A DNA stretch of 14,861 nucleotides from Candidatus Hydrogenedentota bacterium (lineage in GTDB: Bacteria > Hydrogenedentota > Hydrogenedentia > Hydrogenedentales > SLHB01). This document shows, piece after piece, positions 14,448 to 14,861 of this stretch. A model generated the notes under the pieces. It made no database searches and had not been told where the DNA came from. It was given only the letters and a program-made list of their open reading frames with translations. Where the stretch lies: assembly GCA_026387845.1 (NCBI GenBank), contig JAPLKX010000114.1, positions 1 to 14,861 on the forward strand, given 5' to 3'. The translations under genes and the position numbers were made by a program. Position 1 is the stretch's first letter. Each line of letters opens with the position of its first letter.

Positions 14448-14450
14448 CAA

Positions 14451-14480
14451 ACGCGGAACGCGGAACGCGGAATGAAATGG
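14451..14480. repeat. post-stop ACGCGGAA microrepeat, copy 2, with tandem 7-mers
   Basis: Three perfect tandem copies of CGCGGAA (14452-14472), then TGAAATGGG, start four bases after the DUF1080 stop. It aligns with the string after the EVE-nuclease stop at 13304-13330, which has a diverged second unit and lacks five bases. Confidence 0.6.
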
Positions 14481-14507
14481 GACGGATCGGACGGATCCAA
14501 CCGATCG
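14481..14507. repeat. 9-nt-period intergenic microrepeat (GACGGATCG type)
   Basis: Three 9-mers, GACGGATCG, GACGGATCC and AACCGATCG, directly after the 7-mer array. The third is diverged. Confidence 0.6.
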
Positions 14508-14511
14508 GATT

Positions 14512-14556
14512 AGCCAGAAGAGGCACAAGAGACACAAGCGACGCAAAAGACACAAG
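14512..14556. repeat. 9-nt-period intergenic microrepeat (AGACACAAG type)
   Basis: Five 9-mers in phase: AGCCAGAAG, AGGCACAAG, AGACACAAG, CGACGCAAA, AGACACAAG. The array ends next to the terminator hairpin that follows. Confidence 0.7.
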
Positions 14557-14559
14557 AAG

Positions 14560-14600
14560 AAGGCGCTTCGCGATGGGGGTCGCGAAGCGCCTTTGGTTTT
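14560..14600. terminator. bidirectional rho-independent terminator between the DUF1080 gene and groEL
   Basis: A perfect 14-bp stem (14560-14573 with 14580-14593, core GGCGCTTCGCGA) has a 6-nt loop and is followed on the plus strand by TGGTTTTT. On the minus strand the stem is followed by CTTCTTGTGTCTTTT, so it can also end groEL transcripts, whose stop lies about 20 nt away. Confidence 0.92.
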
Positions 14601-14611
14601 TGGGCGGGTGT

Positions 14612-14860
14612 TTAGAATTCGCCGCCGGGCATTCCCATTCCGGGGCCGCCGCCGGGAGATTTCTTTTCTTTTTCGGGTATGTCGGCGACCATGCATGTGG
14701 TGGTGAGCATCATGGCGGCAACGCTGACGGCATTTTGAATTGCGGCCCGGATGACTTTTGCGGGGTCGAGAATGCCGCTTTTGACCATGTCTTCCATTTT
14801 GTCGGTGGCGGCGTTGTATCCCCAGCCGGATTTGCCGGTGGCGACCTGGTCGGCGATGAC
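14612..14860 (-). CDS. groEL: chaperonin GroEL, C-terminal end (runs off the window)
   Basis: The last 82 residues of a GroEL/Hsp60 subunit are present; the rest lies past the right edge. The fragment reads GWGYNAATDKMEDMVKSGIL, then DPAKVIRAAIQNAVSVAAMM, LTTTCMVADIPE, and ends in the flexible Gly/Met tail PGGGPGMGMPGGEF. These match the equatorial-domain C-terminus of GroEL ([20 protein letters not shown], then LLTTEAMVAEKPE in well-known members). GroEL forms the double-ring ATP-driven folding chamber in the cytoplasm. Whether it is the groES-linked main copy or a paralogue cannot be seen. Confidence 0.95.
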   Translation of the reverse strand, partial: VIADQVATGKSGWGYNAATDKMEDMVKSGILDPAKVIRAAIQNAVSVAAMMLTTTCMVADIPEKEKKSPGGGPGMGMPGGEF

Positions 14861-14861
14861 G

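Noticed and set aside
12726..14696. Very long minus-strand open frame across the EVE-nuclease and DUF1080 genes
   Set aside because: It crosses two convincing plus-strand genes, the intergenic microrepeats and a terminator. Its composition is Arg/Pro/His-rich and it includes microrepeat-derived peptides.
1..14861. CRISPR arrays, tRNA or rRNA genes, and phage attachment sites
   Set aside because: No regular direct repeats with unique spacers, no cloverleaf-like sequences with a CCA-type acceptor and TTCGA loop, and no integrase or att-like duplication were found on reading both strands by eye. The short periodic arrays are 9-nt microrepeats without spacers.

Overview
The window comes from a GC-rich bacterium. 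It most resembles the Planctomycetes/Verrucomicrobia/Lentisphaerae/Hydrogenedentota type of genome. This is inferred from the mix of gene families: a prepilin-like protein with the C-terminal H-Xn-DG motif, a secreted DUF1080 (3-keto-disaccharide hydrolase) protein, an ECF sigma factor coupled to a membrane anti-sigma/VWA/discoidin fusion, and abundant 9-nt-period microrepeats in the intergenic spaces. No single gene fixes the phylum.

Layout. At the left edge is the 5' end of dapB (minus strand). After a gene-free leader comes a prepilin-like gene (plus strand), which shares a strong bidirectional terminator with a convergent minus-strand operon. That operon, read from right to left, is a double radical SAM/SPASM enzyme followed 13 nt later by a 799-residue HEAT-repeat protein. 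It has its own consensus-like promoter near 6371-6399. Further right, also on the minus strand, is a second two-gene unit: an ECF sigma factor overlapping by ATGA a 1091-residue membrane protein (cytoplasmic anti-sigma-like N-terminus, one TM helix, VWA domain, C-terminal discoidin-like domain). An intact-looking 1.5-kb insertion sequence (IS481-like, DDE transposase, 45-bp imperfect terminal inverted repeats that each hold two copies of an 18-bp motif) lies at 10612-12118. To its right on the plus strand are a predicted modification-dependent nuclease (EVE/PUA-like domain plus PD-(D/E)XK-like domain) and a secreted DUF1080 protein. A bidirectional terminator then separates these from the 3' end of groEL (minus strand), which runs off the window.

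How the genes may work together. The most interesting unit is the radical SAM-HEAT operon. The HEAT protein ends in an odd tail rich in His, Asp, Ser and Trp with one Cys, unlike the rest of the protein, and it is encoded right after a maturase-like enzyme with two complete radical SAM modules. This suggests that the tail, or another part of the HEAT protein, is the substrate of post-translational modification. The sigma/VWA pair looks like a cell-surface signalling system in which an extracytoplasmic VWA/discoidin sensor is fused to its own anti-sigma domain. The EVE-nuclease gene beside the insertion sequence looks like a defence gene. dapB, groEL and the prepilin are ordinary housekeeping or lineage-typical genes.
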